From Gnetum montanum (taxonomy: Eukaryota; Streptophyta; Gnetopsida; Gnetales; Gnetaceae), in the NCBI GenBank assembly GCA_015680685.1, contig MNCI01021573.1:188707-252706 (forward strand): DNA of 64,000 nucleotides. Direction: 5' to 3'. Position 1 is the stretch's first letter. Every line of letters begins with the position of its first letter. A program made the position numbers and the translations under genes. Below the pieces are notes generated by a model that was given only the letters and a program-made list of their open reading frames with translations, did no database searches and was not told the DNA's origin. Of the stretch, positions 49,701 to 55,470 are shown piece after piece.

Positions 49701-51565
49701 CCAATTAATCGTTTGGTAATATTCTGTGATGAATCCTTACAATATAAAACATTATTGCTAGCAAAAAAGCTATAAAATAATGCTAAAACAATTATTAAAA
49801 AAAGGATAACAGAGAAGTATATGTAAATATTGCCTGTCTGTAGAAATTTGGAATCATTCCAGCAGTTGAAGCTTTCTGTTGTCTTTCTTTGTACAGCTCA
49901 AGAAGAATTCTCTTTGTTTCCAGCTCTGCAATAGGACAAATTCAACATAAGTATAAAATCTTTTTGCAAAGAGTAGAAAATGACCATATATCTGAAAGGT
50001 GTGGATAATCATTTTCCAGTGATAACAATGAAATATTTGATAATGCTTAAAGTATTGTATAGTCAGAAAGAAAAATGTACAACATTTTTATTTAAATATT
50101 GGTATTTAGTAGTGAAACTGAAACCGAAATTTTAACTTACAGCCAGTAAGACCCCTTTGATCTATCACATCAGTTTCACAATTCTTTTGACAGAAATTTT
50201 TTTTAATTTATAACTCAGTGATACCCTGTGAAATCAAACATGTAACCTAGGGTTACCAAGCCAAGACTTTTACCACTAAGCTACCACCTCATTGTTAGTA
50301 ATTTTTTTTATAAATATACATCAAGCTTTTCTTATAGTAAAAAATTTACAGGAAGTTTGAATAAGCATACGTTCTATGTCCATCCTCATTAGATATTTGC
50401 TCAGGAAGACATATCATGGAGCAAGTCAAGCAATGCATAACAAAGAAATCACTCCAAATCTCCAAAGTAGAGATCCAGTTTTCAGAGACACAAGACAATG
50501 TTACTTTAGATAAATGCATGGCAGAAGATTGGATTAGACTTCAATGATGATGAAGGAAGCAATATCAAATAACTTATGTTGTTCCAAAGCCATCCCAAAT
50601 AGATGTGATGAGGAGAATGCACCAAGTAGAAGTTTACTCCCAGTCAGCTAAGCCAAGGAAAACATAAACCTAAGCCAAGGTAGAAGAATGATCTGCTTCA
50701 AGTTTAAGAGCTTCCATGTAACTATCTTTGCAGAGCACAGGAGGTATCCCTTATTGTCCAACATATAGAGCTGCCATAGATATTAGAGGAAGGCTTAGAG
50801 TGGCTTCTATTTCAAAGAACTTACAAGAATGGTGTCTTGGGTGATTTTTTCATGGTTAAGGAAGATCATATAATGAACCAATAATAAAAGGTTGTGACAT
50901 CATAATTCTAGAAAGCAATAAAAGAGAAATAAAAAAAACATGAAAAAAAATGATTGAAGATGATATAAGAAATTGCATATCAATAAGCATCCACCTCTCC
51001 ATAGAGGCCAAACGGCAAAATAAAACTCATGACCCAACACCATTTTGTTGCTACCATGGATGATACAGCTACCATGGCAATGTCAACTGTCAAATAAACT
51101 TCTATAAATCATAAACGCTTCAAAATTTTGATATGGATGAGTTCAAAAGCCAACAAATGTAAAGTTGCAAATAAGGGCAGACATAGTTGATCGACCCGTG
51201 AGCATTGTAAATAATTATAATAAAAACATAACAATCATCATTATTTAACGTGCATTTATCCTATGGCTGCTTTGTTCTCGTCAGCAATTGTTGTACAGCA
51301 AATATATCCAAAGCTACAATGTTGAAAGAAACTCGACATTTTCACATGAAAATTTGAAAAATTGTATTTTCTTTTTTCTGTTTTTTTTTAAAAAAAAAAA
51401 GCTAAAGAGACAGAAACACATCTAACCCATTAAAGCTTCGGAGCCCAGTCCAGAGCCATGGCCAATGTACTTTCGAAGATTTCTAGCCCAGGGCATGGAG
51501 GACGCCTGAGATATCCTCTTGGACAAACCCTCATGGCTCTCCCCATCGCTAGATCCGCTGTACAT
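10509..51565 (-). CDS. TON2: TON2/FASS-type PP2A regulatory subunit B'' (12 exons)
   Basis: Joined exons, in coding order: 51565-51427, 49925-49834, 43809-43747, 43573-43466, 43113-42955, 40166-40095, 39891-39759, 38943-38879, 25764-25689, 23624-23523, 11160-10968, 10755-10509. They total 1,449 nt and 482 residues, close to the roughly 480 residues of plant TON2, and every junction keeps frame. Seen: N-terminus MYSGSSDGES, a canonical EF-hand loop DEDGDGFLQPHE (residues 201-212), a second loop DKDGNETLSKEE (309-320), a degenerate third one (384-395), the block MDFDSFLDFVLALENKDTPEG, and an acidic tail. Known of the family: TON2/FASS is the B'' subunit that brings PP2A to the TON1-TRM-PP2A complex for preprophase-band and cortical microtubule organisation. 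Several positions differ from the usual plant protein as I recall it (for example QGMPEDF, EYEEEVADNEQARNWF), so a diverged paralogue is possible. No premature stop is seen. Confidence 0.95.
10968..11160 (-). CDS. TON2: TON2 exon 11
   Basis: Completes Val337, then residues 338-400, FDEHIRR...MDFDSFLDFVLALENKDTP...TADIYTLF, plus AG of Arg401. Acceptor AATGCAG, donor CAG|GTGCGC. Contains the degenerate third EF-hand-like loop (384-395). Acceptor side of the 12.4-kb intron 10. Confidence 0.95.
13092..14069 (-). pseudogene. LINE reverse transcriptase (intron 10 L1)
   Basis: Three overlapping broken frames. LTKHELVNAMATLKIGKASG then IEFFCEF at 13.77-13.86 kb; LIPKTNNPMEPSHFRP at about 13.65 kb; MFVKLDITKAYDTVCW (catalytic motif A) at about 13.45 kb; DTLSPFLFVIAMD (motif B) near 13.26 kb; and HYVDDTILV with the catalytic YVDD at 13175-13164. 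Motif order is correct for L1-type RT. Frameshifts between the blocks make it non-functional. Confidence 0.88.
14725..14862. repeat. 69-bp tandem duplication inside the L1
   Basis: TGGAGCCTTTGATTAAAGTC recurs exactly 69 bp apart (copies start 14725 and 14794), each ending CCATGCCAATGTA. The copies look identical by eye. Confidence 0.95.
14885..15590. repeat. 351-bp tandem duplication inside the L1
   Basis: AGCTTGGTCTCCTATAGGC to CGAGGAAGCT occurs twice in a row with a period of exactly 351 bp (14885-15235 and 15236-15586, with AAGCT shared at the edges). I saw no differences. Either a recent duplication or an assembly artefact. Confidence 0.95.
15536..16021 (-). pseudogene. LINE ORF1, C-terminal part with damaged zinc knuckle
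   Basis: Open for 161 codons. MWVRSSGVLWELWTMEFLKT and KERMQYARFCIWRL are typical of the plant LINE ORF1 nucleic-acid-binding protein. The knuckle at 15739-15698 reads CGVYGKNNHVYAEC: the second Cys is Tyr (TGT to TAT), the other ligands are kept. The Gly-rich end reads through the CCCCCC tract at 15591. Confidence 0.75.
16560..18130 (-). pseudogene. RTE-type LINE: reverse transcriptase half
   Basis: In element order: DERFLVKDNEILDTLRSFF (18.07 kb), SFFEVKIAFSIIKNGKVVG then LDAIPIATWKAFGD (17.9 kb), KFGFILGRSTIE (17.6), WKKCDRVPRDLIWWAL (17.5), DMYEGATTRIKT (17.4), LFVDNNMLVDTS in place of the FADD box (FVDN at 17269-17258), then C-terminal text whose antisense reads GGACATGTCCAAACCATCT at about 16.71 kb, a plant RTE hallmark. 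Stops and frameshifts throughout. The upstream endonuclease half is 3.6 kb away at 21.78-23.03 kb. Confidence 0.82.
19660..20650. other. Unassigned 1-kb stretch within the L1 fragment
   Basis: Separates RT motif B from the post-RT part of the L1 fragment. Non-coding by eye. The plus strand at about 20.08 kb reads AAGTTGGGTTAGCTACTC, similar to the plant RTE 3'-end signature, so it may be another RTE 3' piece. Confidence 0.35.
20783..20870. repeat. 44-bp tandem duplication at RT motif B
   Basis: GGAGATGGGATCCCCTTGCC recurs 44 bp apart (20783 and 20827), each followed by a diverged AA(A/G)GCCATTGCAA. The copied segment covers the GQGDPIS motif of the L1 fragment. Confidence 0.85.
21780..23030 (-). 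pseudogene. RTE-type LINE: endonuclease half and linker
   Basis: Endonuclease start WMATWSIGILNRKTFEIIDA, then KKWRVNIACLQKTR, at about 23.0-22.9 kb; IINIISVYASQISLENTIKQ at about 22.68 kb followed by IHWLGG at 22.6 kb where the GGDFNGH box is expected; linker ARKEAKLAVAKTKHNALDD at about 21.93 kb. These match the plant RTE order of endonuclease, linker, RT. Reading stops near 21.78 kb and the RT resumes at 18.13 kb. Broken frames. Confidence 0.8.
23523..23624 (-). CDS. TON2: TON2 exon 10 (second EF-hand loop)
   Basis: Completes Asp303, then residues 304-336, MFVQLDKDGNETLSKEEL to LFIER, plus one base. Holds the second EF-hand loop, residues 309-320, with acidic or Ser/Asn ligands at the usual places; loop position 6 is Glu, not the common Gly. 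Acceptor ATGCAAG, donor CGGG|GTACTT. Confidence 0.9.
23625..25688 (-). other. TON2 intron 9 (2,064 bp)
   Basis: GT-AG. AT-rich; no coding remnant or repeat family recognised. Confidence 0.8.
25689..25764 (-). CDS. TON2: TON2 exon 9
   Basis: Residues 278-302 plus one base: EYEEEVADNEQARNWFSV to AQRVC. Acceptor TTACACAG, donor TGTG|GTATGC. Matches the family ESEEEVTDTEQAENWF stretch and joins in phase across intron 8. Confidence 0.9.
26100..27620 (-). pseudogene. GC-rich coiled-coil segment, probably a LINE tail
   Basis: Minus-strand text rich in Glu/Ala/Lys heptads (RIRELEAKKAVAKAKAIS then IKERMTTMQERAIEEVVER at about 27.05-27.17 kb). The stretch near 26.54-26.6 kb (plus strand TTCAATGTCGACAAACGCCA) is clearly related to 30.0 kb (TTCAATATCGATGAAAGTCG). 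It therefore belongs with the LINE-linked tail at 29.63-30.5 kb. No catalytic domain seen; function unknown. Confidence 0.5.
29630..31740 (-). mobile_element. LINE 3' part with zf-RVT domain and E-rich tail
   Basis: The 5' end reads as the zinc-binding domain that follows LINE RTs: CPFCRAPGGG..., then MHFARDCIFSQEVWRATNLS at about 31.47-31.58 kb, keeping CX2C and HX4C. A GC-rich tail follows with QAEAIWAAIKEE (about 30.41 kb) and an end near 29.63 kb. No RT is attached. It could be a 5'-truncated LINE or the 3' part of the L1 at 34.4-38.15 kb, separated by later insertions. A 14-C run lies at 31545-31558. Confidence 0.65.
31741..31925 (-). pseudogene. Possible ISXO2/Merlin-like transposase fragment
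   Basis: Minus strand reads IHTNLIEGTW-stop-YVKKSLP, then KGMFDSYILEFM-stop-RRSL. This resembles the end of the ISXO2-like DDE domain (HTN.IEG.W..LK......F..YL.EF..R) of Merlin and IS1595-type transposases, including the catalytic Glu. Only this C-terminal box is seen. Stops at two positions where Trp is usual fit TGG decay. Tentative: the match is short. Confidence 0.4.
32060..32235 (+). repeat. SINE-like repeat, copy 1
   Basis: GTGGGTTCAAGCCTAGGCA resembles a tRNA-type B box. The 3' half (CAGCCAATCGAAGAAG..., CCCTACTTCGCAGGATGAAC, ATTGAGGCTTTAGGTAATGA) is shared in diverged form with 45.78-45.89 kb. Length and tRNA-like promoter fit a SINE; family not known to me. Confidence 0.5.
33258..34150 (-). 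pseudogene. Ty1/copia gag fragment with intact CCHC knuckle
   Basis: Minus-strand text MWTTFEKLHTVTNKASTRLT then FNYRRMEPCESITDLW (about 33.58-33.68 kb) resembles copia gag. It is followed about 300 bp on by CLVCGNVGHLVEGC at 33302-33261, a perfect CX2CX4HX4C knuckle. Stops separate the pieces. It lies between the RT of the L1 (34.4 kb) and the zf-RVT piece (31.7 kb). Confidence 0.55.
34841..34841. other. Unresolved base in a C-rich tract
   Basis: A single n follows about 40 bases of almost pure C. The neighbourhood (34810-34841) may be collapsed or mis-assembled, and the missing part of the LINE RT coincides with it. Confidence 0.9.
35749..36326. repeat. 289-bp tandem duplication inside the intron 8 L1
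   Basis: ATAGTCCGCCCAGATGTCTT recurs 289 bp apart (35774 and 36063), and the two copies run from about 35749 to 36037 and 36038 to 36326. Unlike the intron 10 duplications they differ at several sites, mostly A/G or C/T, so this one is old. It repeats part of the endonuclease to RT region. Confidence 0.92.
37108..37482 (-). pseudogene. LINE ORF1 remnant of the intron 8 L1
   Basis: MEWMGFARFYVWWALSPRDL and VKEFVLELLGGEE parallel the ORF1 of the intron 10 LINE. The knuckle lies in a shifted frame at 37312-37271 and reads CSLCGKNSHRELDY: the last Cys ligand is Tyr. One frameshift separates knuckle and upstream part. The ORF1 N-terminal region extends to about 38.15 kb in degraded, C-rich sequence. 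Confidence 0.7.
38879..38943 (-). CDS. TON2: TON2 exon 8
   Basis: Two bases completing Gly256, then 21 codons (KLCIKKVLLSNCLAELMELH and a final Pro; residues 257-277). Acceptor CTTTCAG, donor CCT|GTGAGT. Too short for an ORF scan; found by matching the missing protein segment. Donor of the 13.1-kb intron 8. Confidence 0.9.
38944..39758 (-). other. TON2 intron 7 (815 bp)
   Basis: GT-AG. AT-rich, with a short TG/TA run near 39.68-39.71 kb; no gene or element recognised. Confidence 0.8.
39759..39891 (-). CDS. TON2: TON2 exon 7
   Basis: Residues 212-255 plus one base, EMEAYIRGLIPNLAQLQGMP to FFCDPHRR. Acceptor GTACAG, donor CGAG|GTGGGG. QGMPEDFMAVYCHIAA differs from the usual family text in this block. 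Confidence 0.93.
40095..40166 (-). CDS. TON2: TON2 exon 6 (first EF-hand loop)
   Basis: Residues 188-211, VSLTQARIDMSELDEDGDGF and on to LQPH. Holds 11 of the 12 positions of the first EF-hand loop; the twelfth, the bidentate Glu, is the first codon of exon 7. Acceptor CTGTAG, donor CAT|GTATGC. Confidence 0.93.
40167..42954 (-). other. TON2 intron 5 (2,788 bp)
   Basis: GT-AG. Non-coding. Apart from a tRNA-like stretch near 42.2 kb I recognise nothing. Intron 4 (43114-43465, 352 bp) is also plain AT-rich sequence. Confidence 0.8.
42150..42245 (+). repeat. tRNA-like/SINE-like stretch
   Basis: TTGTTGGCTAGGGCATGTGA (A-box-like) is followed by CATAGGTTTGATTCGAAT (B-box-like). Looks like a decayed tRNA-derived SINE head; a weaker B-box-like relative lies near 44.2 kb. 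Confidence 0.35.
42955..43113 (-). CDS. TON2: TON2 exon 5
   Basis: Residues 135-187, MNYEHFCNIASVCAEQIG through LPFYLYVMRT, 53 codons. Acceptor GATGCAG, donor GACG|GTAAGT. One of the most conserved blocks of the family. Confidence 0.95.
43466..43573 (-). CDS. TON2: TON2 exon 4
   Basis: Residues 99-134, from KQSELLLTADDLDNMW to DEKTQK. Acceptor TTGCAG, donor AAAAG|GTTCTT. In phase with both neighbours. The second half is the variable loop of the family. Confidence 0.92.
43747..43809 (-). CDS. TON2: TON2 exon 3
   Basis: Residues 78-98, KPAEGSIASKVHRMAKFRFLK, 21 codons exactly, between CTGCAG and GTAATG. Matches the FYKK-KPEEGS...RFLKKQ stretch of the family. Confidence 0.92.
44570..45379 (-). 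repeat. Isolated LTR of the chromovirus family
   Basis: Read on the minus strand it starts TGATGAGGACATCACC at 45379 and shows the same order of blocks as the LTR at 1750-2552: GTAATCCTCAATG, AAAACAAGCAT..., a TATAAATA box at 44942-44935 and a TC/AG-rich leader. No gag or pol adjoins it, so it is a solo LTR or a remnant. I could not establish a target-site duplication; the 3' edge is approximate. Confidence 0.7.
45775..45895 (+). repeat. SINE-like repeat, copy 2
   Basis: CACAGCCATTCAAAGAGAG to CTTGGCAAGATGAGCATTGA and CTCTCAGTAATGACC parallels the 3' half of 32060-32235. The B-box side is weaker here. Confidence 0.45.
46270..49170 (-). mobile_element. Ty1/copia element in intron 2, decayed
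   Basis: In element order: pre-integrase text LWHENLIPRFPF with CEDYIIGK (49.1 kb); integrase end LEDKAHKCIFVGYGSDDKE (48.43 kb); a linker carrying three 73-bp repeats; RT start FKIKIEVDLLTRFKARMVAK (47.65 kb); YVDD intact at 47264-47253; ESLMYTMVCPRLDILHAV then RILSRYLSN (46.9 kb); RNase H text with SVESEYVVLAEACKEMM, ICLAKNIAIS and HTDGRVADMFTKG (46.65-46.4 kb). Gag and LTRs not found. Broken frames. Confidence 0.85.
48147..48366. repeat. Three tandem 73-bp repeats in the copia linker
   Basis: TCAATTTTTACAAGCTCTTT starts at 48147, 48220 and 48293; each unit ends with AAAGTAGACAT. Copies differ at a few sites (GACG or GACA, CATGAA or CATTAA, one extra T in the third). 73 is not a multiple of three, so the array grew after the element stopped coding. 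Confidence 0.95.
49834..49925 (-). CDS. TON2: TON2 exon 2
   Basis: Acceptor ...TATTGCAG, then ELETKRILLELYKERQ to NFYRQ (residues 47-77). The exon must end in phase 0 because exon 3 begins with a full codon. The only junction that satisfies protein and phase is CAG|GCAATA, a GC donor; no GT lies near the end of the homology. Confidence 0.9.
49926..51426 (-). other. TON2 intron 1 (1,501 bp)
   Basis: GT-AG. AT-rich non-coding sequence. Holds one tRNA-like/SINE-like stretch near 50.2 kb (listed separately); nothing else recognised. Confidence 0.85.
50200..50305 (-). repeat. tRNA-derived SINE-like sequence
   Basis: Minus strand: TAGCTTAGTGG matches the A-box consensus TRGYNNARYNGG; about 45 bases later TGTTTGATTTC approximates a B box, then an A-rich end. 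Reads as a tRNA pseudogene or SINE head rather than a working tRNA, since stem pairing is not convincing by eye. Confidence 0.45.
51427..51565 (-). CDS. TON2: TON2 exon 1 (start codon)
   Basis: ATG at 51565-51563 opens MYSGSSDGESHEGLSKR, the expected TON2 N-terminus, and the exon runs to GSEALM plus one base (residues 1-46 and the first base of codon 47). Donor is ATGG|GTTAGA. The start is chosen by match to the family N-terminus. Confidence 0.92.
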
Positions 51566-52180
51566 TTTTAGAGGTCCTCTATGCTCCTAACGCAACCAAC
51601 CAGCCAGGGTGGAGCTAGATCTGGCGCTCTGGCTGATAATGCTTCTGCAATTACAAAGCAGCTTCCTAAAAATCCAATTCCAGAAAATTCCGTGGTAGAA
51701 CTGTCGCTGCTTTTGCAGGTTTTTTGATTTCTTCAAAAGAACAAAGCACACTCAGAAACAGCAAGCGAATTTGATGTAAATTATTGTATCGGAATGGAGA
51801 TACGGTACTTACACGCATACAGAGTATAGATTTACACGGAAATCCAACTATCTAATTTTTAAAAATATAACAAAATAGATAAGCGTTACATTCTGGTTTT
51901 GGGTGGTTTTGTGGGCCAGTCAAACTGCCCGCCATGCCTACGTAATGCTTGAGCTACGAGCCAACGGACAGGTTTCTCTTTAGGGTGTAAAAACATCTAT
52001 TATATGCCCTATGTATGCAACGATGAAACAAGCATTGGCATGAATTAAATTATAATTGGGATACAACATTTATTTGCAACATAAATTACACAAATGAACC
52101 TACCTGCAATCCAATCCATCGCAGCACATAGGAAATTTGATCTTTCGAAGGACCCTACAAAACACATCTACTCACAATTT
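51566..52180 (-). promoter_or_regulatory. TON2 5' flank: presumed 5' UTR and core promoter
   Basis: About 600 bp between the TON2 start codon and the 264-bp repeat array. Local GC content rises near the start codon (51.45-51.7 kb). I see no convincing TATA box at a usual distance. The transcription start cannot be placed from sequence alone. Confidence 0.4.
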
Positions 52181-54795
52181 TTGAAAAAAAAAACTCTCTC
52201 AAAACCCTCCCATGACTAGAAGTTTCGATTTCCACTAAAGTGCAAATCACCAAAAGCAAAACACTTTTTGGAGATAGCGATGGACAAACTACTACTGGCA
52301 ATTCATCACAATCCATTGTAAAATATTGCTTGAAACCTTTGCCATCAACTAGAAGTAGCAATGCCAAGGAAAATGGGAGCTTCTGGTTGTTGAAACCCTT
52401 CCAGAAGCTACTAAGTGAGGAGTGCTAGATGCACCCACTTACATCCTGTGGAAAATTCTCTCCAAAAGAGCCTCCCATGACTAGAAGCCTCGATTTCCAC
52501 TAAAGTGCAAATCACCGAAAGCAAAATCCTTTCTAGAGGCAACTGTGGACAAACTGCTACTAGTAGTCTATCATGGTCCATTAAAGAATATTGCTTGAAG
52601 CCTTCCCATCAACTAGAAGCAGCAATGTCAAAGAAAATGCAAGCTTCCGATTGTCAGAACACTTCTGGAAGCTAATGCGTGAGGAATGCTAGATGCACCC
52701 ACTTGCATCCTGTGGAAAACACTCTCTGAAAGAGCCTCCCATGATCAGATACCTCAAATTCCACTAAAGTGCAAATCACTAAAAGCATAACCCTTTCTGG
52801 AGGCAGCTACAAACAAACTGCTACTGGCGGTTCGTCACAATTCATTATAAAATATTATTGGAAGCCTTCCCATTAACCAAAAGCAACAATGCCAAGGAAA
52901 ATGCAAGCTTCTGATTGTCAGAATGCTTTTGGAAGCCACTGCGTGAGGAGTGCTAGATGCACCCACTTGCATCCTATGGAAACCATTCTCCAAAAGAGCC
53001 TGAAAGCCTCAATTTCCACTAAAGTACAAATCACTAGAAGCAAAACCCTTTTTGGAGGTTGTTGCAGACATACTACTACTAGTAGTCCATCGTAGTCCAT
53101 TGAAGAATATTATTGGAAGCCTTCCCATCAACTGGAAATAGTAATGCCAAGGAAAATGGGAGCCTCTAGTTGCCTAAACCCTTCCGAAAGCTACTATGTG
53201 TAGAGTGCTAGACGCACCCACTCACATCATGTGGAAAACACTCTCCAGAAGAGCTTGCCATGATCGAAAGCTTTAATTTCCACTACAGTGCAGATCACAA
53301 GAAGTAAAACCCTTTCTAGAGGTAGCTGCGAGCAAACTGCTACTCACAGTCCATTGTAGTCCATTATGGAATATCACTAGAAGCCTTTCCATCAACTAGA
53401 AGTAGCGATGCCAAGGAAAATGGGAGCTTTTGGTTGTCTAAACCCTTCTAGAAGCTACTGTGTGAGAAGTGTTAGATGCACCCACTCGCATCCTATAAAC
53501 ACTCTCTGGAAAAGCCTTTCATGACCAAAAGCTTCGATTTCCACTAAACTACAGATCATTGGAAGCAAAACCCTTTTCGAAGATAGCTATAAGCAAACTG
53601 CTACTCACAATCCATCATAGTCCATTATAGAATATTACTCAAAGCCTTCCCATCAACTAGAAAGAGTGATGCCATGCAAAATGCAAGCTTCCAGTTGTCA
53701 AAACGCTTCTAGAAGCTACTGCTTGACGAGTGCTAGATGCACCCACTCACATCATGTGAAAACACTCTCCAAAAGAGCTTCCCATGACCCGAAGCTTCAA
53801 TTTTCACTAAAGTGCAAATTATCAAAACTAGGCCCCTTTCCAGAGCTGACTATGAGTAGACTGCTATGGGCAGTAACTCACAATGCTTTGTAAATCTATG
53901 CTGAAAATATTTCAATCAATCGGAAGCCTTCATTCAAGTTTGAATATGAGCTTCTGGTTGTTGAAGGCCTTCCGGAAGTAACTACAAGAAGGCTACTAGA
54001 TGCACTCCCTCATAGTGCGTGTAAAAATCTCATCAGAAGAGGGTCGGCAAACCAAAAGAAGTGATTTCTATGTAACTGGAGATCAATGAAAGCAAGGCAT
54101 CTTCCAAAGTTGGCTATAAGTAGACTATTGCGGGTAGTAACTCGCAATGCTTTGTAAATCTATGCTAGAAGTCTTCTGATCAACCAAAAGCCTTCATTCA
54201 AGTGTGAATATGAGCTTCCAATTGCACGAGGCCTTCCCAAAGTGACTACTGGAAGGCTGCTAGATGCACCCCCTTGCAATGCAAGTAAAAATCTCACCAG
54301 AAGTGGGTCAATAGACTAGAAGTAGTGATTTCCAAGTAATCGAAGATCAACAAAAGTGGCACATCTTTTGAAGTCAACTGTGAGTAAACTACTGCAAGCA
54401 GTAACTCGCAATGCTTTGCAAATTTGTGCTAGAAATCTTCTGTTCATCTAGAAGCCTCCATGCAAGTGTGAATGTGAGCTTTTGATTGCAGGAGGCCTTC
54501 CAAAAGCGACTGCAAGGAGGTTGCTAGACATACCCCCTCACAATGTGGAAAAAAATCTCACCTGAAGTAGGTTGACAAACCAGAAGCAATGATTTCCAAG
54601 TAACCAAAGATCAATGGAAGTGGGGCATCTTCCAAAGTCGACTGCGAGTAGAATGCTACAGGTAGTCACTCACAATGCTTTATAAATCTATGTTGTAAGT
54701 CTTCCAATCATTCGGAAGCCTCAATGCAAGTGTGAATGCAAACTTTTGGTTGTAGGAGGCCTTCCAAAAGCAACTGCAGGGAGGTTGCAGTGTGG
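52180..54795. repeat. Tandem array of about ten ~264-bp units, two subfamilies
   Basis: The phrase TTTCCACTAAAGT(G/A)CA recurs with spacings of about 255-265 bp from 52.23 to 53.8 kb (seven type-A units; one lacks roughly 10 bp). From about 54.0 kb, type-B units with TGATTTC(C/T)AAGTAAC and CTCACAATGCTTTG-like text repeat at 264-bp spacing. Copies differ by roughly 10-20% by eye, so the array is old. No coding capacity is conserved across units. It begins some 600 bp upstream of the TON2 start codon. Confidence 0.9.
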
Positions 54796-54799
54796 ATGT

Positions 54800-55440
54800 A
54801 AGTCATAGTTTTTTAATTTAAACTACGAGAGGCTACAATACACATCAACTCACACTTTCTTAGAAAATAGTATACATTGCACAAACGAATAGAAACTGAT
54901 AACCAAGGTATGTAGAAAAAAGGTTTGTGGTGATTTGAAAGGTATGTATGAAGGTTAATTTTAATTTGTAAGTTATGTTTATCATTTGCAATGTTTGTAG
55001 TATATGGAATTGTTGTTTGAGTTAGCACCCAAAAATCATTTTTGTTTGGATGCAAGAATGCTGAGAGCATGCTGGTATTTGGGAAACAACATGGCAATAA
55101 GAAATACAAGACCCAACAATTAGTCCATTTTCAAAAAATGAAATAAGATGGTCCTATTTCTATGACAATGCCTTTGCTTAGATATACAAAGAAAGAGTGG
55201 ATGATTTTATTGCAAGCAAATAGAGAAATGCAATGTTTTCATGTGAATTTTTTTATAGGAACAAAAACCAACAAAAATGGGAGAAGGAAACTTGCTCCCA
55301 AGCAAACCACTACAGTTGTCATACAAGATATGTTTTCTTGAATTTCTGAAGTCATCAACAATGTTTATTAAATATTTTATATATAGCATATTTTCAAAGT
55401 CTCGCCTAATATCCATGTATATACATGAATCAGTTATCAT
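54800..55440. other. AT-rich spacer, nothing recognised
   Basis: No coding remnant or repeat seen between the 264-bp array and the MULE pseudogene. Confidence 0.5.
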
Positions 55441-55470
55441 TGTTCGTATGGCCCAAATGTTACCATAGGG

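Larger units (their letters stand above)
43810..49833 (-). other. TON2 intron 2 (6,024 bp, GC-AG)
   Basis: Donor GCAATA, acceptor CTGCAG. Holds an isolated LTR (about 44.57-45.38 kb), a SINE-like copy (45.8 kb) and a decayed copia element (46.27-49.17 kb), all listed separately. A weak B-box-like stretch lies near 44.2 kb. The rest is AT-rich without recognised content. Confidence 0.85.

Noticed and set aside
50200-50305. Functional tRNA gene
   Set aside because: A and B boxes are recognisable, but the stems do not pair convincingly and the A-rich 3' end fits a SINE.
52180-54795. CRISPR-like or protein-repeat reading of the 264-bp array
   Set aside because: Repeats are contiguous, diverged and have no spacer-repeat structure; frames break in every unit; the DNA is clearly plant nuclear.
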